A stretch of 64,000 nucleotides of DNA from Theristus sp. LFF4_11. Its lineage: Eukaryota; Nematoda; Chromadorea; Monhysterida; Xyalidae. The stretch lies in assembly GCA_030248135.1 (NCBI GenBank), contig JASANC010002281.1, positions 19,181 through 83,180 on the forward strand, read 5' to 3'. This document shows, in pieces, positions 55,201-64,000 of the stretch. Numbering within the stretch: the stretch's first letter is position 1; every line of letters begins with the position of its first letter. The notes beneath the pieces were generated by a model. The model made no database searches and was not told where the DNA came from. It saw nothing but the letters and a program-made list of their open reading frames with translations. The position numbers and the translations under genes are program-made.

Positions 55201-58200
55201 GATTGATGTTGCATGTACAATGGAGTGAAGCATACAGTTGTACACTGTACAAACGTATGCTGCATTGGTCTGAAAGGTGTTGTTCGTACTGCAAACAGAT
55301 GCACGCGCAGATCAATGCGGTCGGTGGATTGATGTTGCGTGTACAATGGAGTGAAGCATACAGTTGTACACTGTACAAACGTATGCTGCATTGGTCTGAA
55401 AGGTGTTGTTCGTACTGCAAACAGATGCACGCGCAGATCAATGCGGTCGGTGGATTGATGTTACGTGTACAATGGAGTGAAGCATACAGTTGTACACTGT
55501 ACAAACGTATGCTGCATTGGTCTGAAAGATGCTGTTCGTACTGCAAACAGATGCACGCGCAAATCAATGCGGTCGGTGGATTGATGTTACGTGTACAATG
55601 GAGTGAAGCATACAGTTGTACACTGTACAAACGTGTGCTGCATTGGTCTGAAAGGTGTTGTTCGTACTGCAAACAGATGCACGCGCAGATCAATGCGGTC
55701 GGTGGATTGATGTTGCATGTACAATGGAGTGAAGCATACAGTTGTACACTGTACAAACGTGTGCTGCATTGGTCTGAAAGGTGTTGTTCGTACTGCAAAC
55801 AGATGCACGCGCAGATCAATGCGGTCGGTGGATTGATGTTGCATGTACAATGGAGTGAAGCATACAGTTGTACACTGTACAAACGTGTGCTGCATTGGTC
55901 TGAAAGATGCTGTTCGTACAACAATAGATGCATGCGCGGTTAAATGCGGTCGGTCAAATGTCGTTGCATTATTGAGTGAAACATAGAACTGTGCAGTCTA
56001 CAGACGTATGCTGCACTCGTTTGCACACTACGTTTGTTTGACTGGGATGCGACTATACGTAAGCAAACAGATGCATGCGGTCGCTGAATCGCTTATTAAA
56101 TGAAACATAAAATTGGACAGTGCACAGGCGTTTAGCCGTTAAAAATCATCTTGCATGGACTAAAATAAGATATCAGCAGCATGCGCTTTTTAGCACCAGA
56201 ACAGTCTCAACGTGTCAAAACGAATCTCCGCACAGGTTTTTTCACCATTTTACGCGAAATACATTTATTTCGTGACGCGGGTCTGAGCGTAAAAAGTGCT
56301 TCTTTCACTAAATTCACACGTCTTGCGTGTCTACTCTATCCTGTCACCATCAAAAATCCGCCGAAAATTTTGCGCGGCGTTGAATCACTGGATCGTAATG
56401 TTGTTAATGTTACGTGTGTATGGTTTTCTGCGGATCATTTCATGTAAAGAATTTACAATCATATTGTGCATACTGAACATTTTCAGCCTGAGTGTTGCGC
56501 AGTTTTCCCCCCGACAAAACCGACTTTTTATGATTGTTTTAACAAGGTTTTTTTGTGTTGAACGTAATCATTCAAAAAGCGTTGAAAATATTAGCTCAAT
56601 TCATTTTATTCGGCTTTGTGGCTGTAAATGCACTGACTACTGAGCTTACTTTTGGAACCCGAAATGAATGACCTTAGCTGAAAGCCGCAGAATTACCATT
56701 TTATTTGTGCTTTTGGTTACAAACTTGTCCGCAGCGCCAGTCCCAACGCCAACAGGTGACATAGTAAAAAATATTTTTTTGCAGCAGCACAGCAATCAAT
56801 CTTTCCTGAGATTATATGCCAGAAATGTGACAGCATAATCAGACGGAATCGCGAATGCGCGAGAGAGATGTTTTGGTGTAGATCATAGTGAAAATAGACT
56901 GAAAACTTTTTCAAAAGAAAACTTTTTTGCAAAAACTGTGATTTGGTTGGCAAGCTGTGCAAGCTCCGTTGGTGAACAAAATTTGCAACACACTGATGTT
57001 TACCGACCAAGCCCAAAAAAACTTCCGTGTCTGCCTATATTGCATCTTCAAAATCTGGCTGTCTATTTCACACCAGTGCAGCGATTCAGTTTAGTAGTTC
57101 TCGGCACAAATTGATTGATTGATTTTATTTGACACATTGTAAGTGTCAGGCATATGCACAAGGAAGAGAAGTTTCCAAATACCAGCAAAGCTGGGGCACA
57201 CAGTCATGGATACTGGCCACTCAGTTTTCACTCTCTGGTCAAATGCACCAAACAGCAGCGAACATGCATCATGGTCACCTTGCAGGCGAACACGTGGTGT
57301 CAACGTGGAATTGAGCTGCTGGCTTCAGACGGCTGCAGCTCGGTGGCGGCGGTCGACGCGTCCGTACTCGCGACCAAGGACGAACAGGCGACCAAGGAGC
57401 AACTGACGCAACTCGGCCGCTTTATACAGGCCGGACTAGAGTTGAACTTGGACACGCTGAAGTTTGACGGTGATTTGGACAACATCATGCTGCTGACCAC
57501 CACCGACACGTCGACGTTGTTGAATCAGGTTGGAGTGCGGGTGTTCGCTGTGTTTGGATTCGGGTCATTTCTAATAGAAACGCTTATGGTCGGGGAAGGC
57601 ACTTTTTTGCCATGAACCTAGCAAGAATCTGGTGTTTCGGTGTGTCTGGGAGACAAAGTGATCCGGAATTGGAGAGCCGTGTGTATTTGTTGAGGCGATA
57701 CCGCCGCTTTCTTAGCATTCATTCATTTTATTTCGCAAGAATGCCGGAAGCTCCGAGAAAACACTTAAGACCGCATGCGATACGAAGACCCATAATGTTG
57801 TGTTTTCTTGGACGAATGGATTGTTGTTGTTATTGGTTGTTGGAATTTTTAGGCGATGTTTTTGAGCCAGGGCTAACCCAGAGAAGCGTACAGAACGCCA
57901 TTGAGTAGGGCGCCCATCGAGTTTTCTCTGTCATTAAGTGCCTATACACCCCTCGGCGGGGCTCGATCCCCCGAGCGCACAGACTGTAGTCTAACGCACT
58001 ACCACCAGGCCACGGGAGGGTGACAAGGATGGAGTGAGTTTTTGCTGTAAAGGTAACTGCGCGCATCAACGACGTCCGTCGACTGTGTCAGTATCGTCAT
58101 AAAGTGCTCGAGCGTCACTTGAGCGGCCGCGAGCGGCAACGCCCCATCCAGGCGGTCAGCCCCGAGAAGCATCGAGCGCAATCGAACGCTGCGGAGCAGG

Positions 58201-61200
58201 CGGCGGCGCTGAAGAGCCGGGTGAGAACGGGGAAGTTCACTGGAATGGTGTTGATTGGTTGAAAAGGTGTTGTTTACTGTAGCTGCTATGATGATTGGTT
58301 GCGTCATACTGGTGAATGTCCAATCTACACTGATTCAATGATACATGCTAATCTGTATTCGATTCTTTAGTCCAAAGAGGTTACTCAACTTCAACGATTT
58401 CCATGAAACACCGCTGAATATGAGTTCAATTGAATTCAATTGAAACAAGGCATGACACGGCACGATCTCAAACATATCCTGCAGATCGCCGCAATTCCGG
58501 AGTGCTCAACACTCGCCCATTGTCCCTCTTCACCAACATTCACCACCACCACCACCGATCACCAAGCGGCCGCCTCAAGTGATCCACTGGTCGACAGCAT
58601 GTCCGACGACCAGATGTCACCATCGTCGCCGCCCACCTCGCCGGCGTCACAAAAGCGCCCCGTCGCGCTACACTCGAGCGCCTCCGAAACAGACGCTCTT
58701 CTCCGTCTCGCGCCCGACTCATCAACATCGCAGTCATCATCATCACCCTCTCAGAATCACCACCATTCGCACAACAACCGCGTCACGCCGCTGAAGAAGC
58801 CGACGGCGCCGGCCGACACCGCATCGTACGTGATCGCCGAACTCGTCACCACCGAGCAGGCGTACGTCGACGAACTACGCCAGGTGATCCAGCACTATCT
58901 GCTGCCGTTCGAACGCGACGGCGGGCGCGAGCGGTTGCCGGCGTCCGTGCGACGACACGCCACCGTGGTCGTGTTCGGCAATCTGCAGCGGCTCGCTGAA
59001 TTCCATGAACGCGTGTTCCTGCGCGACCTCGAGTTGGCCGCCAGTCACAGTGCAGCGAGCGCCGCCAGCGCCGTCGCGCGATGCTTTCTCGATCGACAGA
59101 AGAGCTTCTTTCTGTACAACTTGTACTGTCAGAATAAGCCGCGCTCGGAGGCGCTGCGACAGGAGCACGCCACGGAGCTGTCGGCGTTCTTTACGGTTGG
59201 TTTTCGGTTTTTGGAGTGATGGCTGAACGAACGGCTCAAGGGGATTGTCGAGGTACCGGAAAACAGCCAGAATAGACAAAATGCAGTTGTTTTGTTGAGC
59301 TACCACTGGTAGCACACACTAAATTGCTGAGTTGAAAAACCGCTGGTTGTAGCTGAGCAGTTTTGCTGAGCTAAAAAGTCGCATTGTTTCAAGTGTTTGG
59401 AACGAAAAGGAAGTGTTCTGTTCCGTCTTTGAAATGAGCACAGTATCATCAGAATTCCAATGCAGTCAATCAGTCGATTCGCCTGATCAACCGAAATCAA
59501 TTCCAAAATCTAAATGCACTCAATCACTTCATCAATTCACGTTGCCTTGCCAAAATCGCCTATTTCGCACCCGCCAAGCCGCACTTTCGTTTTCAGCATT
59601 GCCAAACGCGCGCCGGCCACCGGCTGCCGCTGGGCGCGTACCTCCTAAAGCCGGTGCAACGGGTCACAAAGTACCAGTTGTTGCTGAAAGAGCTGGAGCG
59701 CCACTGTCCCCGTGCCTGTCAGCAGGACGTGTCGGACGCGCTCCGCGTGATGCTCGACCGCCTGCAGCAGTTGAACGCGAGCATGCACCAGGGACAGATC
59801 ATGGGATACCCGGTGAGAGATGATGCTGTTCGATTCGAGTACGCTGATTGGCTATTGTGGTAGATTGATGTGGCCAATCAATACACGCGCTGTGTGTGAG
59901 ACACTCTGGATTGACATGTGCGGTGCGGAATCCTGAAAAACGGATCGTATTAGTCAGTGTAAAACCTGCAGGTTATAATCGGTATACCATTCGTGGCAAG
60001 TCATGCAAACATCCACAGCTACAGTATGTTTTCCACTCCTTTCCATCTACATCCGCAAAAAAATCAAGTCTGCTTCTAACGTTCAACTGGTTCCAGGGCG
60101 AGCTGCATCGTCTCGGTCCGGTACTGCTGCAGGGTCGCTTCAACGTGTGGACGTCGAAGGGTGTCAACGCTGAGCGCTCACTGAAGATCGTCTCGCGTAG
60201 TCGCAAGATGCAACAGCGTCAACTGTTCCTGTTCACGAAGGCGTTGGTCTTCTGCAAGCGTCGCGCTCAGTCGCCGCATCACACGGCGACCGTGAACGGC
60301 ACGACGGCGGCACCGGGCGGCACCGCCAACGATGTCTACGAGTACAAATCGGACGTGGCCGTGCGTGTTTTCTTTGTTGTTGTTGGCGTTTCCAATGTCC
60401 GTTTTTGTTTCAGTTGAAGTTGTGTTGGTGTGAAGATATATGGCTGTGTGGTTGTTTGGGTTTCATGGTTGAACTGTCAGCCACTAAGAGGCCGAAGACC
60501 GGTCAGTGGTGGAATTATGTAACCACGCTTCCACTTCTTCATTCATGCCGAAGCTGCCGCGTTGCGCTTCAGCATTAATGATCATTGAAGCAATCTCATT
60601 CTGACAGGCACAAATTCAATGTGTTGCTTTGTGCTGTGCAACGAAATTATCATCAGCCAGATGGCAGTTCAATCTTATTTTTGTCCATCGCACCGCCAGT
60701 GCGACAGCGACATTGATGTTCTAGTTCTCTGTATTTTTGCAGGTGTCCAGTCTGACACTGAACGCGCAAGTGAAGGGTCAACCGAACAAGTTCGAATTGT
60801 ACAGCAGCATTCGCCAGGAGGTGTACACGCTGCAGCCACTGGACGTGCACACGCGCGCTGATTGGCTCGAGAAACTACAGCAGGTCTTGGTCGTGCGAGG
60901 TGCGTGCACAGTGTTCTTTCATTCTATTAAAATTCTGGCGGAGGTGTCAGCGTGTTTTGACGTTCATTCGAGTTCTCCGGTGTGTTGGCATTGGCATAGT
61001 CAATCAGCTGATCAGAATCTCTCTAAACGTTTTTCACCGTATGGAATACTCAAAAATCGCTCCTAAAATCGGTGATATGCTTGCGAAAAACGTTGCGCGC
61101 GCGTCCTCATCGCAGCGAGTGTTTTTTTCTATAAATTCTCCCAGTTTCAGACGAGAGTCCCGCATCAGCGAGTCGCCGCCTGGAGCGTCCACGGAGTTGG

Positions 61201-62262
61201 TCGTCGAACGTGGAACTCTGCGCTTCGTCCGCCAGTTCGGCGTCGTCGTCGGCCGGCAATCGTTCGTCGAGCGAGTGGAGCGCCGTGTCCGAGCCGACCG
61301 ACCAGATACAACGGTCCTGTTCGGTTATATGCCGGCTGTCTGTGCTTTTGCTTGCGGGTGCAGCGAGAGTAGAAGCTGACGATTCACCGGAAGATAAGAT
61401 TATGGTCGCCTGGTTGATGTGGGAAGCCGTCTTTTTGGCAATTGTTGTTATTCTCTGTCGCCAATTCTACGTGGATGGAAATAGCAAAACTGGATCCACA
61501 GCACAGATGACGTTTGACGATCGCCCGGCCTTCCACTTCCGGATCTGCTGAGATCCTCAGAAAATTCTTTCGAGTTTCGTTATTATTTCCACTTTCCACG
61601 TTTCAGAATGTCGACGCCATCAGACGACAGCACGAACAACAACGTCGCAGAGGGTCGACCTACTACAGTGCCGCCGACGGTGATACGCAGCGAGCCAGAC
61701 AGCCAGAATAACATTGTCAGTCGGTATTTTGGTTGAATAAAATTGCCGGTCCATGTTCAGTAACGATTTTGGTTGCACCGGTGCATACTCCGTTGATATT
61801 TTTTTCTTTTTGGTGTTTATTAAGACCACCTTCACATATGTGATTGAGCGTACAGATAGTGCGGTCAAACGGTGAAACACTGGCAAGTTTTGCATCACCG
61901 GCATTTGAATCAGACACGTTGATTGGCTGCGTCGAGCTAGTTGGACCAATCAGCGAGTCCAAGTCAAAAGCCGTCGATCGGCCAGTTGTCCATGATTTAC
62001 GGAAGTCTGAACGGTTCAACCGAATCTACAGGTCGGCATCACCGTCAACAACGTCACGCACACGAGCAGCCTGCCGTTAGCGGACACTGGCGCACTGAAT
62101 GAAACTGACAACCAATCACTGCGGCTCGATAATCAAAGTTCGACGGATGCCAAGAGCACCAGCGCACTGCAATCAGCAACCATCAACAGCAGCAGGACAA
62201 CGCCGCAGCAATCGGCGCAGGTTCTGGTGCAACATGACGAGTACGCGATTGAGCAGTGCTGA
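43224..62262 (+). CDS. DBS/MCF2L-type Rho guanine nucleotide exchange factor (Sec14 - spectrin - DH - PH)
   Basis: Nineteen exons: 43,224-43,377; 43,538-43,621; 43,730-43,838; 44,127-44,217; 44,816-44,926; 45,070-45,186; 50,099-50,248; 52,634-52,873; 54,279-54,398; 54,495-54,689; 57,286-57,528; 58,053-58,220; 58,485-59,195; 59,597-59,812; 60,097-60,360; 60,743-60,899; 61,151-61,313; 61,607-61,715; 62,032-62,262. All phases agree: 1,210 aa. Order: CRAL-TRIO/Sec14 domain ([37 protein letters not shown]), spectrin-like helices ([44 protein letters not shown]), a Ser/His-rich linker, the DH domain ([46 protein letters not shown]), the PH domain ([25 protein letters not shown]) and a Ser/Thr/Asn-rich tail. 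The order and spacing match vertebrate MCF2L/DBS, which activates RhoA and Cdc42 at membranes; no C-terminal SH3 domain is present. The 3' two exons are less certain than the rest. Confidence 0.92.
43887..43917. repeat. TTAA microsatellite
   Basis: TTAATTAATTAATGAATTAA and similar, in RhoGEF intron 3. Confidence 0.9.
45290..45810. repeat. G- and C-run low-complexity sequence
   Basis: Repeated runs of seven to twelve G or C (GGGGGGGGGG, CCCCCCCCC) with GTCC/CCATG fillers, in RhoGEF intron 6. ORFs here are artefacts. Run lengths may be unreliable in the assembly. Confidence 0.85.
46553..46695. repeat. CGCCGCA-rich repeat, arm 1 of a 3-kb inverted pair
   Basis: Contains AAAATACGCCGCAAGGGAAG and several AAAATACGCCGCA units, plus a GGGGTG stretch. 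The reverse complement is at 49,437-49,600. The two copies enclose the tandem repeats between them. Confidence 0.75.
46918..48410. repeat. ~520-550 bp tandem repeats, about 3 copies
   Basis: GAACCGGGATACG recurs at about 47,277, 47,798 and 48,351, and GGTTGGTGTCGATCGAAAGG at about 47,078, 47,630 and 48,149. The first unit is the most diverged. Units contain ACACGCGCGCGCACT and TTTCTCCATGAAAACAAAAC. There is no coding content. Confidence 0.85.
48413..49315. repeat. Tandem foldback units (period ~367 bp)
   Basis: 48,413-48,600 is the near-complement of 48,604-48,793: the left starts GTTGTGTGTTTTTTCACG and the right ends CGTGAAAAAACACACAAC. A diverged left arm and the same right arm follow at 48,796-49,160, and a truncated third left arm runs to 49,315. 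CTCAATCAACTCAGCAGAGC recurs 367 bp apart. Confidence 0.85.
49437..49600. repeat. CGCCGCA-rich repeat, arm 2 of the inverted pair
   Basis: TTGCGGCGCATTTTGGC and TGCGGCGTGCTTCCCTTGCG are the complement of 46,600-46,690, followed by C-runs that pair with the G-runs of arm 1. Confidence 0.75.
49711..49735. repeat. TTGA microsatellite
   Basis: Five to six tandem TTGA (TGAT) units. Confidence 0.9.
49764..49796. repeat. Short telomere-like repeat tract
   Basis: GGCTTAGGATTAGGATTAGG then TTTAGGATTAGG: degenerate TTAGG(N) units, interstitial and only about 33 bases long. Confidence 0.6.
52909..53090. mobile_element. Palindromic MITE family P, copy 6
   Basis: The right arm is intact (CATCACGTGACCACCAACC, CCAATCAGCTGATTGCCTAC, AATTTAGAGTTCGACTGT). 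The left arm is more diverged (CGGCTGATTGG, GATTGATTGGTTGCGTGATG). It lies in RhoGEF intron 8. Confidence 0.8.
53737..53850 (+). repeat. Possible tRNA-derived SINE fragment
   Basis: GGGTAGAGCATTGGATTTGG resembles an A box region and GCCAGTTTCGAACTTGG a B box. There is no clear tail or second copy in the window. Lies in RhoGEF intron 8. Confidence 0.3.
54662..55921 (+). repeat. 126-bp tandem array (10 copies) duplicating an exon end and its splice donor
   Basis: The unit begins CAAACAGATGCACGCGCAGA and repeats exactly every 126 bp from 54,662. Copies differ at only about six positions. The first copy starts inside RhoGEF exon 10 (ends 54,689); its first 28 bases cover the exon end KQMHAQINA, and the next bases are the donor GTCGGT. 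All ten copies keep both, with donors at 54,690 plus multiples of 126. The unit is 42 codons, in frame and stop-free until 55,941. A diverged eleventh unit starts near 55,922. Confidence 0.97.
57821..58016 (-). mobile_element. tRNA-derived SINE, family 2, copy 2
   Basis: Minus-strand copy: TTGTTGTTGTTATTGG tail complement at the left, then TTTAGGCGATGTTTTTGAGC, CATTAAGTGCCTATACACCC, and complemented B and A boxes at the right. It lies in RhoGEF intron 11, 36 bases before exon 12. Confidence 0.85.
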
Positions 62263-63160
62263 GTTCGTGCTTATTCGAAAGTCTGTTTCGTAAAAGCTGT
62301 CTGACAGAAATGACGTTTCTTTAAAACCACCGCAAACCTTTGACAGTTAAACAGATTGTATGGTGTTTGGAAAGATGCTGTCATCCCCTACTGATGATGA
62401 TTTAAAAATTTACTCGATTTACTCGAATTTATTGTTGCATTTCCGTTGTGTGCTGTGTTACAAGCTGAATATCAATGTTTTCAACTCAGTTTCACATGCT
62501 TCTTAATTTTTAACGAATCAATCAATTTATTCTTTATTGTTAGCCCGGATGTTTTATATTTTTTGTTGTTCTGTTGTGTTTCTGTGTTGTGCACAGTGCC
62601 GCATTGTTTCCACCATTGTTGATTCCGTTCTTGTTCATGTAATTATTGTCATCTTTTCTTCTAATTTTTTTCTGCTCTTCGCTTTTTCGTTCCATCATCG
62701 CTCCGGTGATTTTTTTTAACTGTGCGAATGCTGATTTTGAAAACTTTGCTGCACTTTTTACACAAGTTCTTTATATTGAAACAACTAGAAGTGTTGAAAA
62801 TCCGAAATAGAAAGACAAAAACGGACTGCTTTAACTTATTAATTGAACTTACTGTACTTGAAAATCAACCATCCAGTTGTCATTCATAGTTTCATGAATC
62901 GTGATTCCATGTGATTTGTTTTAGTTGTGATCTGTACTTCCATTGACAATTTTCTTTTCTTCAAAAATGTGCAAATCTGGAAGCTTTATCAGAAAAATCG
63001 AAGTTCTATTCAGAGTTATTGTTTTAAAACAGCTGTTTTTCATGTGTATCCTGAAGGAAGAGACATAAAACAATTGAAAAAAAAACGTTGTGAGATGTCG
63101 GTTCAGTCAAAGGACACACGTCAGCCCTTGCCCCTTTGCACAGAAAAAGATTGTCACCGC
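62263..63160. other. 3' flank of the RhoGEF gene
   Basis: AT-rich, with no gene seen and no canonical AATAAA close to the stop codon. Confidence 0.4.
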
Positions 63161-63337
63161 TCTTGGCCTGGGTGGTAGCGCGTTAGACTCGGCTGTCTCT
63201 GCGTCCGGGGGATCTAGCCCCGCCGAGGGGTGCATAGGCATTTAATGAAGGAGAAAACTCGATGGGACAGTCGACTCGGCGGTGTTCTGTACGCTTCTCT
63301 GGGTTAGCCTTGGCTAGAAACATCGCCTAAAATCACC
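63161..63337 (+). mobile_element. tRNA-derived SINE, family 2, copy 3
   Basis: A box TTGGCCTGGGTGGTAGCGCG, B box GGGGGATCTAGCCCC (one change in the B box), a body with GCATTTAATGAAGGAGAAAA and ACATCGCCTAAAATCACC. The CAA tail is lost. Confidence 0.85.
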
Positions 63338-64000
63338 GTTCGTTCGTATCGTCCATCCAGGCGAAATACTAACCTCACCTCAAAGTAAATTTGTAAATTA
63401 CTGTGTAATGGGGTCAAAATTGCATCCACCATTAGGCATTTAGTGCGTCCAAAAAATGCGAGAGCGCGCATGTAATGAGTTGCGAGAAGGTTCGCACAAA
63501 TTTCAACGCAAGCTAGTTCCAGAAGAAACTACACAAACGCCGTTTCACTCCATACAAAAATGCTGTGAACGCAGCAGAAGCATACACAAATCAAACTGAA
63601 AGTAACAACGCTTCATCCCTGATTGGTCGTTTAACGTCACAATTTCTGGATGAACGCAGCTATTAACGTCATGTTGACACTTTCAAAAGCACTTTATTCT
63701 TTTGTATTTTTAATTCCATGATCATACGGTAATAATGAGGCGGAATGAATACATTGTACCTATGTACGTAAACACCCGTTTCCCTACTTTAAAAATTGAG
63801 TTTTTCAACTCGCACGAAATAATGTGTGATGTCAAATTAACTAGCGCTCATGTTGTGTCTCCTCGCTTAATGCAGTCGCACTTGCCGTGACGATAAAACG
63901 CTGTTGATGACATTCTCTTTTGGCAATCATGCGGATGCGCGAGCGAGCGCAGCGAGCGGAGAGCGCATCACGCATTATATGGCTAAATATTCCCTCGCGC
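63338..64000. other. No gene seen; GC-rich dispersed repeat copy 2 at the window edge
   Basis: Non-coding by eye. Bases 63,931-63,992 repeat 37,282-37,348 (GATGCGCGAGCGAGCG, AGCGCATCACGCATTATATG). Confidence 0.5.

Noticed and set aside
54524..55933. 469-codon open frame on the minus strand across the 126-bp array
   Set aside because: It arises because a stop-free 126-bp unit is multiplied; it has no start context, no domain and no exon neighbours.
61314..61551. Readthrough of RhoGEF exon 17 with a hydrophobic segment ([16 protein letters not shown])
   Set aside because: A phase-matched donor at 61,314 and the following Ser/Thr-rich exons fit better; an alternative membrane-tailed isoform cannot be excluded without cDNA.

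Overview
This is a eukaryotic, almost certainly invertebrate animal, genomic window. Real genes are split into many short GC-rich exons separated by AT-rich introns with GT...AG borders (acceptors mostly TTTTCAG, TTGCAG or CGCAG; donors often GTCAGT, GTGAGT or GTTTGT). Between them lie MITEs, tRNA-derived SINEs, foldback elements and satellites. The gene set (DBS-type RhoGEF with a Sec14 domain, mitochondrial sarcosine dehydrogenase, METTL27-like methyltransferase, papain-family protease, single-TIL inhibitor) is metazoan. A nematode or other small ecdysozoan would fit, but I cannot fix the species. No canonical tRNA, rRNA, CRISPR or bacterial gene was seen.

Layout. 1-2.0 kb: a foldback transposon with a nested TA-flanked MITE, then ~150-bp tandem repeats. 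3.1-5.3 kb (+): 3' part of a two-finger C2H2 zinc-finger gene. 6.3-12.4 kb (+): a secreted papain-like cysteine protease with all active-site motifs and an unusual C-terminal array of five cysteine-rich modules, one exon each. 13.8-21.1 kb (-): a complete 13-exon sarcosine dehydrogenase (897 aa by my exon model), carrying a small plus-strand TIL inhibitor gene inside one intron (16.5-17.1 kb). 22.1-23.8 kb (-): a complete 5-exon METTL27-like methyltransferase (229 aa). 24.5-33.0 kb: no gene I can support. 33.0-62.3 kb (+): a DBS/MCF2L-type Rho guanine nucleotide exchange factor. The model has 19 exons from 43,224 and 1,210 aa, with a phase-compatible possible alternative first exon at 33,026.

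The long first intron of the RhoGEF (33.5-43.5 kb, if the distal first exon is used) holds a foldback element with a perfect 51-bp hairpin, a 2.7-kb satellite of alternating ~120 and ~170 bp monomers, a second copy of the window-start foldback element carrying a different nested MITE, GC-rich palindromes and another TA-flanked MITE. Its 45.2-50.1 kb intron holds G/C-rich low-complexity sequence, ~540-bp tandem repeats and tandem foldback units.

Most notable observations: (1) a 126-bp tandem array (54,662-55,921) has copied the last 27 coding bases of a RhoGEF exon together with its splice donor ten times. Each copy is 42 codons long and in frame, so the gene carries ten near-identical alternative donors. 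(2) The protease fused to exon-encoded Cys-rich repeats. (3) Two independent MITE insertions into two copies of one foldback element, each copy preserving the other's empty site. (4) A palindromic MITE family with six copies, all in introns or a likely intron, one of which forms part of a splice donor.
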